Shown piece by piece: positions 56,284 through 64,000 of a DNA stretch of 64,000 bases. The position numbers and the translations under genes were made by a program. The notes beneath the pieces are model-generated. The model saw nothing but the letters and a program-made list of their open reading frames with translations. It made no database searches and was not told where the DNA came from. The DNA comes from Klebsiella pneumoniae. GTDB lineage: Bacteria; Pseudomonadota; Gammaproteobacteria; Eutrophobiales; Eutrophobiaceae. Location of the stretch: contig CAMDWI010000018.1 of assembly GCA_945878555.1 (NCBI GenBank), forward strand, positions 1 to 64,000, given 5' to 3'. How positions within the stretch are numbered: position 1 is the stretch's first letter; every line of letters begins with the position of its first letter.

Positions 56284-57593
56284 ACAGTCGATCCTTGCAT
56301 GCCTCCATCAATCAGACGGAGGTCGGTACCTTGCAGGAGGTGGGCGGCCTCTGGAGTTTTCAATACGCTGACGCCTGGCTGAACGGTCCGCAGTGCTTTG
56401 CGCTGAGTCCTCATATCCCACTGACAACAGAGCCCTTGCTGGACGGCGCCAGCCAGCGTCCTGTGCAATGGTATTTCGATAACTCGCTGCCGGAAGAAGG
56501 GCAACGGGTTTTGCTGGCCAAAGATGCCAGGCTTGATACGGCAGATGCGTTTGGCTTGCTGGCGTATTACGGCGCAGAATCGGCAGGGTCGTTGACCTTG
56601 CTACCACCCGATGCGGGATCACAAGCAAACGAACCATTACGCCCCTTGCCGGATGATGTCTTGCAGGCACGTATCCGTCAGCTGCCCAAGGCTCCTCTGA
56701 CGCAGGCGGCGATCAAACGCATGTCACTTGCAGGTGCACAGCACAAGCTGGCCGTAGTCCTGCAAGATGGTTCACTGTTTGAACCTGCGGGTGCCACTCC
56801 CTCAACCCATATCCTGAAGCCTGATCACCCCGATGCGGACTACCGCCATTCTGTGATCAATGAATGGTTCGTGATGCGCCTGGCCAGGCGTCTGGGTCTC
56901 GACGTTCCGGATGTCCATCGCCGCTATGTGCCTTCACCTGTCTATCTGATTGACCGCTTCGACCGGGTTAATGGTCCTCGGGGCTGGCAACGCAGGCATG
57001 TAATCGATGCCTGCCAGCTGCTGGGTCTGGATCGCAATTTCAAATACACTCAGGGTAGTGTTGAAAGTCTGGCTGCACTCGCGAATGCCTGCCGCAGTCC
57101 GGCAGTAGCACGCTCCCGGCTCTTTGGGTGGCTGATCTTCAATGTACTCATAGGCAATAGCGATGCACACCTGAAAAATCTGAGCTTCACGGTCTCACAT
57201 GAAGGCATCCAGTTGGCGCCGTTCTATGACCTGCTCAGTGTAGCCAGCTATGACACGCCTACCTTTGATAAAAAGGGCTGGCCCGCACAAACGCAGCTGG
57301 CCTGGCCGATACTGGGTGTGCGCAATTTCGCGGACATCAACCGTGGATTGCTGATAGAGGCCGGCGCTGGGTTGAATCTGGCAAAAGGAACGGCGGAACG
57401 TCTGCTGGACAAGCTGCGCAGTCGAGTTGCACAGGAAGCAGCATTACTTTACGCCGAGGTTGAATCTGAAAATGCGCGCATCACAACTGCGCGACCGGAA
57501 CTTTCGATTACCATGGCTGGAGAGTCACGTTGCCTCAGGTCTATTTTATATACCATCATCAACGACATGATGAAGCGGGTGGACAAGCAATGA
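56280..57593 (+). CDS. hipA: HipA-type serine/threonine kinase toxin
   Basis: A 437-residue full-length HipA. The N-terminal HipA_N domain (about 1-110) has YFDNSLPEEGQR; the kinase domain shows SLAGAQHK (149-156), THILKP (176-181), DRFDR (225-229), the catalytic NSDAHLKN (293-300) and FYDLL (315-319). All key residues appear intact. E. coli HipA phosphorylates glutamyl-tRNA synthetase; the target here is unknown. Its stop overlaps the arsA start by 4 nt, an unusual coupling. Confidence 0.93.
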   Translation: MNSRSLHASINQTEVGTLQEVGGLWSFQYADAWLNGPQCFALSPHIPLTTEPLLDGASQRPVQWYFDNSLPEEGQRVLLAKDARLDTADAFGLLAYYGAESAGSLTLLPPDAGSQANEPLRPLPDDVLQARIRQLPKAPLTQAAIKRMSLAGAQHKLAVVLQDGSLFEPAGATPSTHILKPDHPDADYRHSVINEWFVMRLARRLGLDVPDVHRRYVPSPVYLIDRFDRVNGPRGWQRRHVIDACQLLGLDRNFKYTQGSVESLAALANACRSPAVARSRLFGWLIFNVLIGNSDAHLKNLSFTVSHEGIQLAPFYDLLSVASYDTPTFDKKGWPAQTQLAWPILGVRNFADINRGLLIEAGAGLNLAKGTAERLLDKLRSRVAQEAALLYAEVESENARITTARPELSITMAGESRCLRSILYTIINDMMKRVDKQ

Positions 57594-59383
57594 ACTTTCT
57601 AAATCACCCACCGCGTTTCTTTTTCTTTACCGGCAAGGGCGGCGTGGGCAAGACCTCGATAGCCTGTGCCACGGCCGTCAAGCTGGCCGATGCTGGCAAG
57701 CGCGTGCTGCTCGTCAGCACAGACCCGGCCTCCAATGTCGGGCAGGTATTCGGTATCAGTATTGGCAATAGCATCACCGCCGTCACTGCCGTGCCGAATC
57801 TGTTTGCACTGGAGATCGACCCTGCGGCGGCGGCGCAAACCTACCGGGACCGGATTGTCGGTCCTGTGCGCGGCTTGTTGCCGGATAACGTCATCAAAGG
57901 CATCGAGGAACAGCTTTCCGGGGCCTGCACCACCGAGATTGCGGCGTTCGATGAGTTCACCGCATTGCTGATCGACTCTGCATTGACAACCGACTACGCT
58001 CACATCCTGTTTGACACCGCGCCCACAGGCCACACCATACGCCTGCTCCAGTTACCGGGTGCGTGGAGTGGCTTCCTGGAAGCCGGCAAAGGGGATGCCT
58101 CCTGCCTGGGACCACTGGCGGGTCTGGAAAAACAGCGCGAGCAATACAAGGCCGCCGTGGACGCTCTGGCCGATGCGAAACGTACCCGGTTGGTGCTGGT
58201 CGCACGCGCACAAGCCTCTACCCTGCGCGAAGTGGCACGCACCCATGAGGAACTCGCGGATATCGGTCTGCGCCAGCAATACCTTGTGATCAACGGCGTA
58301 TTGCCCGAGAGCGCCGCCAACGGTGATGCGCTGGCAAGCGCCGTGTATTCCCGTGAGCAGGCCGCTATTACTGCGGTTCCCGATGCGCTGAAAACACTAC
58401 CCCTTGATCAGATCGGACTGAAGTCATTCAATCTGGTTGGACTGGAGGCACTACACCATTTGCTCGATAGTACGGAAGCGTTGGTGGAAAACACAACAAC
58501 GTCCACAGCCGAGCCGTTGTCGGCACCCACACTGGCCACGCTGGTGAATGAGATCGCCGCCGATGGTCATGGTCTGGTAATGGTGATGGGCAAAGGTGGC
58601 GTCGGCAAAACCACAATGGCGGCAGCGGTCGCTGTGGAACTCGCCCAACGCGGCCTGCCAGTCCACCTGACCACCTCTGATCCGGCGGCACACCTGACAG
58701 AAACGCTTGGCGAAACACTCGACAACCTGAGCATGAGTCGCATCGACCCGCACACTGAGACCGAACGCTACCGTCAGCAAGTCCTCAAAACCAAAGGCGC
58801 CAAACTTGATGCCGAGGGGCGCGCCTTGCTGGAGGAAGACCTACGCTCACCCTGTACCGAGGAAATAGCCGTCTTCCAGGCCTTCTCACGTATCATTCGC
58901 GAGGCAGGCCGAAAATTCGTCGTGATGGACACGGCACCCACCGGGCACACCTTGCTACTGCTGGACGCCACAGGCGCCTACCACCGGGACATCCAGCGTC
59001 AGATGGGTGACAAAGGTCTGCACTTCACCACCCCGATGATGCAACTCCAGGACCCGAAACAAACCAAGGTGTTGTTGGTCACGCTGGCGGAGACCACACC
59101 GGTGCTGGAAGCAGTGAATCTGCAGGACGACCTGCGCCGCGCCGGTATCGAACCCTGGGCCTGGATCATCAATAACAGTCTCGCCGCCGCTAGCACTGGC
59201 TCGCCCCTGTTAAAGCAGCGTGCCGAGAACGAGCGCAAAGAGATTTCGGCTGTCGCGAACAAGCATGCCAGGCGCTATGCCTTGGTGCCGCTGCTAGCTG
59301 AAGAGCCGGTGGGGCAGAAAAACCTTCTTGAGCTATCAAGTAAATCCGGAGGCCTCAACGTGAAAGGTGAAAGCCATGTTTAA
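57590..59383 (+). CDS. arsA: Arsenite-transporting ATPase ArsA
   Basis: A 597-residue duplicated P-loop ATPase. Each half has a deviant Walker A, GKGGVGKTS (15-23) and GKGGVGKTT (334-342), and the DTAPTGHTxRLLxLP signal region. The three metalloid ligands of E. coli R773 ArsA, Cys113, Cys172 and Cys422, occur at exactly the same residue numbers, so arsenite or antimonite binding is likely. The start is the ATG overlapping the hipA stop. No arsB, acr3, arsD, arsR or arsC is present in the window. Confidence 0.95.
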   Translation: MNFLNHPPRFFFFTGKGGVGKTSIACATAVKLADAGKRVLLVSTDPASNVGQVFGISIGNSITAVTAVPNLFALEIDPAAAAQTYRDRIVGPVRGLLPDNVIKGIEEQLSGACTTEIAAFDEFTALLIDSALTTDYAHILFDTAPTGHTIRLLQLPGAWSGFLEAGKGDASCLGPLAGLEKQREQYKAAVDALADAKRTRLVLVARAQASTLREVARTHEELADIGLRQQYLVINGVLPESAANGDALASAVYSREQAAITAVPDALKTLPLDQIGLKSFNLVGLEALHHLLDSTEALVENTTTSTAEPLSAPTLATLVNEIAADGHGLVMVMGKGGVGKTTMAAAVAVELAQRGLPVHLTTSDPAAHLTETLGETLDNLSMSRIDPHTETERYRQQVLKTKGAKLDAEGRALLEEDLRSPCTEEIAVFQAFSRIIREAGRKFVVMDTAPTGHTLLLLDATGAYHRDIQRQMGDKGLHFTTPMMQLQDPKQTKVLLVTLAETTPVLEAVNLQDDLRRAGIEPWAWIINNSLAAASTGSPLLKQRAENERKEISAVANKHARRYALVPLLAEEPVGQKNLLELSSKSGGLNVKGESHV

Positions 59384-59462
59384 GACCGAACAGGTAGCCC
59401 CCGAAAAGTCAAACTTCAGCCTATGCCAGGTATGCAATCAGCATGAAGGCAGGTGGTTTTGA
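59376..59462 (+). CDS. Possible 28-residue small protein or remnant after arsA
   Basis: An ATG overlapping the arsA end opens a 28-codon frame beginning MFKTEQVAPEKSNF and containing CQVCNQHEGRW, a CxxC pair. It could be a translationally coupled microprotein or the start of a truncated gene. There is no independent support for expression. Confidence 0.25.
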   Translation: MFKTEQVAPEKSNFSLCQVCNQHEGRWF

Positions 59463-59635
59463 TTCGACTGCTGGTAATTCCCGGATTGTTTTTTGAGTAA
59501 CTCCATGCGTGCGGTGGCAGGCGACGCGAACCGGCGAAATGATCAGCATACCCTGATTTTTCAATGCTTTTACTGGCAAGCGTCATGATTATCTGTAAAT
59601 ATCATAGACTGGTACGCCTGAAACCGGCATCACCC

Positions 59636-62539
59636 ATGAATCTGTTTCCATATTACAAAGTCGTGTTATTGCTGGCCCTGCTGACGGTCTGTATGTCTGG
59701 ACGTGCGCAGATTGACGATCCCGCTACATTCCGGCAGTGGGTTCTGGAGATGAAGGGCGCTGAACGCGGCCCATTCTCACGAATTCGCTGGTTCTGCGCT
59801 GACGGAACCGTCCTGCCTCCCGAACCTTACGCCTGCCGCGAACATGGTGGCGGTCGCCAACACGGGGAATATAACGAACACACCTTGGCACTGCGTAACA
59901 GCGGTTACCTGATCGCCAACCTGCTGGTGGAGGTATCGCCGAATCAGGCACTGGAACAGGAGGCCAACCAGCTGAAGTGGATACTGCTGGAACGCTTCCT
60001 GTATGAGACTGATAACGGCTGGATCCTGAGACAGGCCCGCTACTACCGTGGTGCAGTCCAGAGCGAGTCCGAGTACGCGTCCGCACAATCGCTGCTGCGT
60101 ACCATGTTGGGCACGGAAGCCTATCTGACCCGTCATTTCCTGTTACTACGCGAGGCGGCACGCTTGCTACCGTGGCAACTGGAAGGTGTTGCGCTGGACC
60201 GTGTCCGTGCGCTGGTCACAACCATTTCCGAACAAGACCCTGGATTTACCAGTATCCGCAACAAGATCCATTCCTTCCCCGAACCGGCCGATATCCAACA
60301 GGTGGTAGACTATCGCCAGCGTGTCCAGACCACGGAACTGGTAGAGTTGCTTGACAGTCTGCGGTTATCCCTGGAGGAGACCTTTCGCACCCCGGATCTG
60401 GCCACCGGTTTGCATCAGCTTGGATCTAACCCATCCACACCGGGAGCACAGCACTGGCATGAACTGGCTGACAAATGGAAACAGGCCAGTACACCGGAAC
60501 ACCAGTTTGCCGTAGCGGGTCGAGTGCTGGCGGCATTAAGGGAGGCCATGGTCGACCTGCCATTGCGGCAAAGACAACGTGCCATGTCACTGAGTCTGGC
60601 GGCGGAAAAAATCGCCTATGCGACCGGGATAAGCCTGGCTGCAGATGTGGCGGGTCGGGACCGGCGCTGGTACCTGCAGCGCTTACATGACAATCTGGAT
60701 GTGTTGTATGGTATCGGCTTTCTGACCCGGCGTGAATGGCAGACGCAGCGGGATAAGCTGATCACACTGAACCAACAACTACCGCTGGCAGACTACCGTG
60801 CCATACTGGATTATCTGGCCAGGGTACCCGCCTGGGCAGATACCCGATTAGGCTATTTCTTTGGCGAGCATCTGCAAAAATTCGCCGTGATTGATCCCAT
60901 CGTCAACAGGTTTATACCAGACCGCTTGCGCGCTTCACCACTGCTATTGCATGGTCGGCTGCTAGAGGACCTTACACTCGATGCCAACCTGCTCGCCGGA
61001 ATCAACCATGAACTGTTTGGCAGAACCATCAGCCTGGGCCTGCGCGCACTGAATCCGGGCATCGCCCGCGGCCCACTACAATTGTCGGGGCAGCTTCAGC
61101 AGGTAGGGTCTGACCTGGACAGACCGATTATCCTGGCGCCAGAAACACTCGCGGACCTGCCATCCGTGGCCGGCATCCTGACCGCCCGCGAAGGTAATGC
61201 GCTGTCGCATATCCAGCTACTGGCGCGTAATCTGGGCATCCCCAATGTGGTGGTGTCGCCAGAGTTGCTGACCGAGATAGAGTCGCGGAAAGGCCGGCGC
61301 ATAGTATTGTTGGCGAGTCCCGGTGGTATCGTTCGCCTGCACGAGGATGGACCCGAATGGGACTACGCCTTCCCCGCACACACGGACAAACCCGCCGCTA
61401 TCAACGTCGATCCGGAAAAACTGGAACTGCAGATCACGTCCTTGCAATCACTTGCCGCTTTGCGGGCATCCGACTCTGGCCGTATGGTCGGACCGAAGGC
61501 AGCTAAACTGGGCGAACTGAAGGCCCGGTTCCCGGACCAGGTGTCGGCAGGACTGGTGCTCCCATTCGGGCTGTTTCGGCGCCATCTGAATCAACCGATC
61601 GCGGCGGGCGGCCCCACCCTGTTCAATTGGATGAGACAGAACTATGCACGTCTTGATGCGATAGCCGATGTCGAAACCCGTCGAGAGGAAACCACCGGTT
61701 TTCTGACCGAATTGCGCGCTCGTATTAACAACACTGATCTCGACCCCGGCCTGCGTGATGAACTGAAGCAACGTATGTCCGCAGAGTTCGGTGCCGATGG
61801 CAGTTACGGTGTGTTCGTGCGTAGTGATACTAATGTGGAAGACCTGCCCGGATTTACCGGCGCCGGACTGAATCTTACCGTCCCTAATGTCGTTGGCTTT
61901 GACTCTGTTGTTGAGGCGATCAAGGCCGTCTGGGCGTCACCGTTTACCGATCGGGCGTTTGGCTGGCGCCAGGCCCTGATGGCACAACCGGAACACGTAT
62001 ATGTATCGGTGCTGTTGCATCAGTCCGTACCCGCCGAAAAGTCCGGCGTCATGGTCACGGCTGAAATTACCACCAACCGCCAGGACAGCTATTCCATCGC
62101 CGTAAATGAAGGCGTTGGCGGCGGAGTTGAAGGCCAGGCCGCCGAGGGACTCCGTGTCGATAGTACGACCGGCCAGATTCGGCTGCTGGCTACGGCGGGC
62201 GAGGCCCACAAACGGGTTCTGCCGTCCACAGGCGGGGTTCTACTGGTGCCAGCCAGCGGCGCCGATGAAATACTGACCGCAGATGAGATCAGGCAATTGC
62301 TGGAGTTCGGCAACTCACTGCCCGATCGCTATCCCGGGATCATCGATGCTGAAGGACGGGCAGCACCCGCGGATATCGAGTTTGCCTTTGTCGACGGCCA
62401 GTTAAGCCTGATCCAGATCCGCCCGTTCCTGCAAAGCTACCGGGCCATGCGTAACAGTGTCCTTGCCGCACTGGACCAGCATGTGCAGGCCGGACAGGGC
62501 CCGTCCGTCGATCTTGGGAAAGTACCGCGACAGGAGTGA
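59636..62539 (+). CDS. Exported glucan, water dikinase-like phosphotransferase
   Basis: A 967-residue protein from the ATG giving MNLFPYYK, with a Sec signal peptide (hydrophobic VVLLLALLTVC, cleavage near GRA). Residues about 25-480 are an unrecognised helical region. A phosphohistidine swivel domain follows, with His525 in GNALSHIQLLARNLGIP, and then a C-terminal PEP/pyruvate-binding ATP-grasp domain with FVRSDTNVEDLPGFTGAGL (from 727). The order (His domain before ATP domain at the C terminus) is that of glucan, water dikinase, not of PEP synthase. A periplasmic ATP-dependent dikinase is unexpected. Substrate unknown. Confidence 0.8.
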   Translation: MNLFPYYKVVLLLALLTVCMSGRAQIDDPATFRQWVLEMKGAERGPFSRIRWFCADGTVLPPEPYACREHGGGRQHGEYNEHTLALRNSGYLIANLLVEVSPNQALEQEANQLKWILLERFLYETDNGWILRQARYYRGAVQSESEYASAQSLLRTMLGTEAYLTRHFLLLREAARLLPWQLEGVALDRVRALVTTISEQDPGFTSIRNKIHSFPEPADIQQVVDYRQRVQTTELVELLDSLRLSLEETFRTPDLATGLHQLGSNPSTPGAQHWHELADKWKQASTPEHQFAVAGRVLAALREAMVDLPLRQRQRAMSLSLAAEKIAYATGISLAADVAGRDRRWYLQRLHDNLDVLYGIGFLTRREWQTQRDKLITLNQQLPLADYRAILDYLARVPAWADTRLGYFFGEHLQKFAVIDPIVNRFIPDRLRASPLLLHGRLLEDLTLDANLLAGINHELFGRTISLGLRALNPGIARGPLQLSGQLQQVGSDLDRPIILAPETLADLPSVAGILTAREGNALSHIQLLARNLGIPNVVVSPELLTEIESRKGRRIVLLASPGGIVRLHEDGPEWDYAFPAHTDKPAAINVDPEKLELQITSLQSLAALRASDSGRMVGPKAAKLGELKARFPDQVSAGLVLPFGLFRRHLNQPIAAGGPTLFNWMRQNYARLDAIADVETRREETTGFLTELRARINNTDLDPGLRDELKQRMSAEFGADGSYGVFVRSDTNVEDLPGFTGAGLNLTVPNVVGFDSVVEAIKAVWASPFTDRAFGWRQALMAQPEHVYVSVLLHQSVPAEKSGVMVTAEITTNRQDSYSIAVNEGVGGGVEGQAAEGLRVDSTTGQIRLLATAGEAHKRVLPSTGGVLLVPASGADEILTADEIRQLLEFGNSLPDRYPGIIDAEGRAAPADIEFAFVDGQLSLIQIRPFLQSYRAMRNSVLAALDQHVQAGQGPSVDLGKVPRQE

Positions 62540-62546
62540 CACAGAG

Positions 62547-63842
62547 ATGATTAGCCAGCCCGTCCGGACCTTTCTCTACACCTTCATACTGACGATGGCG
62601 ATTGAGGTCATCGGCTATCCACTGGATGGTTACGATTACACGCACATACGCCGTCTGCAAAGCGCAAACCGGGATACGCTACCGGCAGGCGCAAGACTTC
62701 CGCTAGTCGCAGTCATACCGTCCGGATTCGGGGTCGATACGCTGCCGCTGCCGGACCCGGAACTCGGCAACAGCCTCCGCCTTATCCTCGGTGATATGGC
62801 AGATCAATACAGCATCGCCCTGCTCGACATCTCCGACCCGGACGCCCCCCGTTTTGCAGTGCATAACCCGGACATGGTCGCCAATATTGGCAGTGTGGGA
62901 AAACTGCTGGTCCTGTTTTCCCTGTTTGACCGGTTGGCACGACTCTATCCGGATGACACGGAACAGCGCCGGCAGATACTCACCCGAACGATGGTGACCG
63001 CCGACGAATGGATTACCTCAGATCATCACACCGTACCCATCTTCGATACTGATGCGGGCAGGGTCATCAGTCGACGATTGCAGGTGGGTGATACCGGCAA
63101 TCTCTGGGAGTATCTTGACTGGATGGCCTCCGCCAGTTCGAATGCAGCCGCCAGCATGGTGGTACAACAGACAATCCTGCTGGAGAAATTTGGCCTAGCC
63201 TACCCGGCCTCGGCAGACAAGATGCGTGATTTTCTGGAGACCAGTTCTCCCACACAGTTGGGCAGACTCTGGCTGGATGCGATGGAACGGCCACTGCAAC
63301 AGGCCGGGTTTGATCTGGCACAAATCCGCCAGGGCGGACCGTTTACTGCAACTGCCCAACGCCGGGTCAATGGAACCACCAGCCTGGGCAATACCACCGA
63401 TCTGATCCGGTTGCTCAATCTGATTGAAACCGGCAGGTTTGTCGATGCCTGGTCCAGCCAGGAGGTAAAACGCCTGCTTTATATGACACAACGCCGGATC
63501 CGTTATGCATCACATCCGGTATTGAGTGACTCTGCCGTCTATTTCAAATCAGGGTCGTTTTACAGTTGTACACCCGAACCGGGATTTGTCTGCCGGCAGT
63601 ATATGGGTAACAAGGTCAACCGGCTGGCATCGATAGCCACGATAGAAGCCCCTGCGGGCAGTCCGGAATTACGTTACCATGTCGCCATAATGTCAAATGT
63701 CCTGCGTATCAACTCCGCCGTCGCCCACCAGACCCTGGCCTTGCATATACACCGTCTGCTTGAGCAGAGACACGCCAGCCAGACCGGCAGCCAACCCGTC
63801 GGCAAAAGCGTACCCAATCCGGCACCCGTGACGACACCATGA
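62547..63842 (+). CDS. Serine hydrolase of the class A beta-lactamase/PBP fold
   Basis: A 431-residue protein with an N-terminal hydrophobic segment (FLYTFILTMAIEVIGY), probably an anchor or signal. All three active-site motifs are present: SVGK at Ser116-Lys119 (SxxK), SSN at 197-199 (SxN) and KSG at 334-336. It may act on peptidoglycan or another acyl substrate; length and flanks differ from true beta-lactamases. It starts 7 bp after the dikinase-like gene and its stop overlaps the next start, so the three are one operon. Confidence 0.85.
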   Translation: MISQPVRTFLYTFILTMAIEVIGYPLDGYDYTHIRRLQSANRDTLPAGARLPLVAVIPSGFGVDTLPLPDPELGNSLRLILGDMADQYSIALLDISDPDAPRFAVHNPDMVANIGSVGKLLVLFSLFDRLARLYPDDTEQRRQILTRTMVTADEWITSDHHTVPIFDTDAGRVISRRLQVGDTGNLWEYLDWMASASSNAAASMVVQQTILLEKFGLAYPASADKMRDFLETSSPTQLGRLWLDAMERPLQQAGFDLAQIRQGGPFTATAQRRVNGTTSLGNTTDLIRLLNLIETGRFVDAWSSQEVKRLLYMTQRRIRYASHPVLSDSAVYFKSGSFYSCTPEPGFVCRQYMGNKVNRLASIATIEAPAGSPELRYHVAIMSNVLRINSAVAHQTLALHIHRLLEQRHASQTGSQPVGKSVPNPAPVTTP

Positions 63843-64000
63843 CCCACACGGCCCGCAGTTTTGCCCTGTTTGGCAATTTCTTTTTTATCATCCTGGCCTA
63901 TTATCTGATCAAGCCAGCCAGTCGTTCCATCTTCCTGGACCATTTCTCTGCCGATCAACTGCCTTATGTCTGGATCGGCAGCGCGGTATTACTCGGTTTA
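63839..64000 (+). CDS. Membrane transporter, nucleotide (ATP/ADP) translocase-like, N-terminal part
   Basis: The frame opens at an ATG overlapping the preceding stop (ATGA) and runs off the window after 54 codons. It begins MTHTARSFALFGNFFF and continues with IILAYYLIKPASRSIFLDHF and a second membrane segment, resembling the first helices of Npt1/Npt2-type NTP/NDP exchange transporters and related MFS proteins. With so little sequence the family call is tentative. Confidence 0.55.
   Translation, partial: MTHTARSFALFGNFFFIILAYYLIKPASRSIFLDHFSADQLPYVWIGSAVLLGL

Overview
The window reads as a gammaproteobacterial chromosome segment. The supports are the conserved gene strings grpE-dnaK-dnaJ-dapB, carA-carB-greA-rlmE-ftsH-glmM, nadK-recN, fur-bamE and rnfH-ratA-smpB, and a tmRNA encoding the tag ANDDNYALAA. 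A Pseudomonas-like one-cysteine Fur, BamE and TonB-dependent uptake indicate a Gram-negative cell. I cannot name the genus. No rRNA, tRNA, CRISPR array or complete insertion sequence was seen.

Layout. 1-2.9 kb: end of dapC, dapD and an aldehyde dehydrogenase. 2.9-6.9 kb: a minus-strand cassette btaA-btaB-plcP-agt, which fits phosphorus-free membrane lipids (betaine lipid DGTS plus glycolipid made from diacylglycerol). 7-19 kb: serA with a DUF1015 gene, glmM, ftsH, rlmE, greA, carB and carA, all on the minus strand; folP, yhbY and secG, often found in this string, are absent. 19-32 kb: accessory block between carA and dapB, with a Rieske protein, a Ser/Thr kinase carrying Sel1 repeats, an XdhC-MocA fusion, the Anbu proteasome-like protease with its transglutaminase, alpha-E and ATP-grasp partners, and a patatin. 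The ATP-grasp gene is preceded by two NtrC-like dyads. 32-41 kb: dapB, chaperone genes, hrcA, nadK, recN, fur. 41-47 kb: bamE, a cobalamin-type ABC importer spliced into the rnfH-ratA string, an NSS symporter and smpB. 47-49.4 kb: a nitric-oxide response module of nsrR, truncated haemoglobin under an NsrR-type operator, and a ferredoxin-reductase. 49.4-53.8 kb: iron uptake genes (PepSY protein, piuC, TonB receptor, hemP with a Fur box).

53.9-59.5 kb is the most unusual part. The tmRNA gene ssrA is interrupted in its T-loop by a 272-nt group I intron. The tmRNA 3' end and its hairpin are then repeated about 1.2 kb downstream, as expected for an integrated element. Inside are a DsrE-like gene and a nucleotidyltransferase-like gene; beyond lies a hipB-hipA-arsA operon with three evenly spaced operators.

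59.6-64 kb: three tightly linked genes for an exported protein with the domain order of glucan, water dikinase, a beta-lactamase-fold serine hydrolase, and a membrane protein resembling nucleotide (ATP/ADP-type) transporters, cut by the window end. I found no described system matching this trio.
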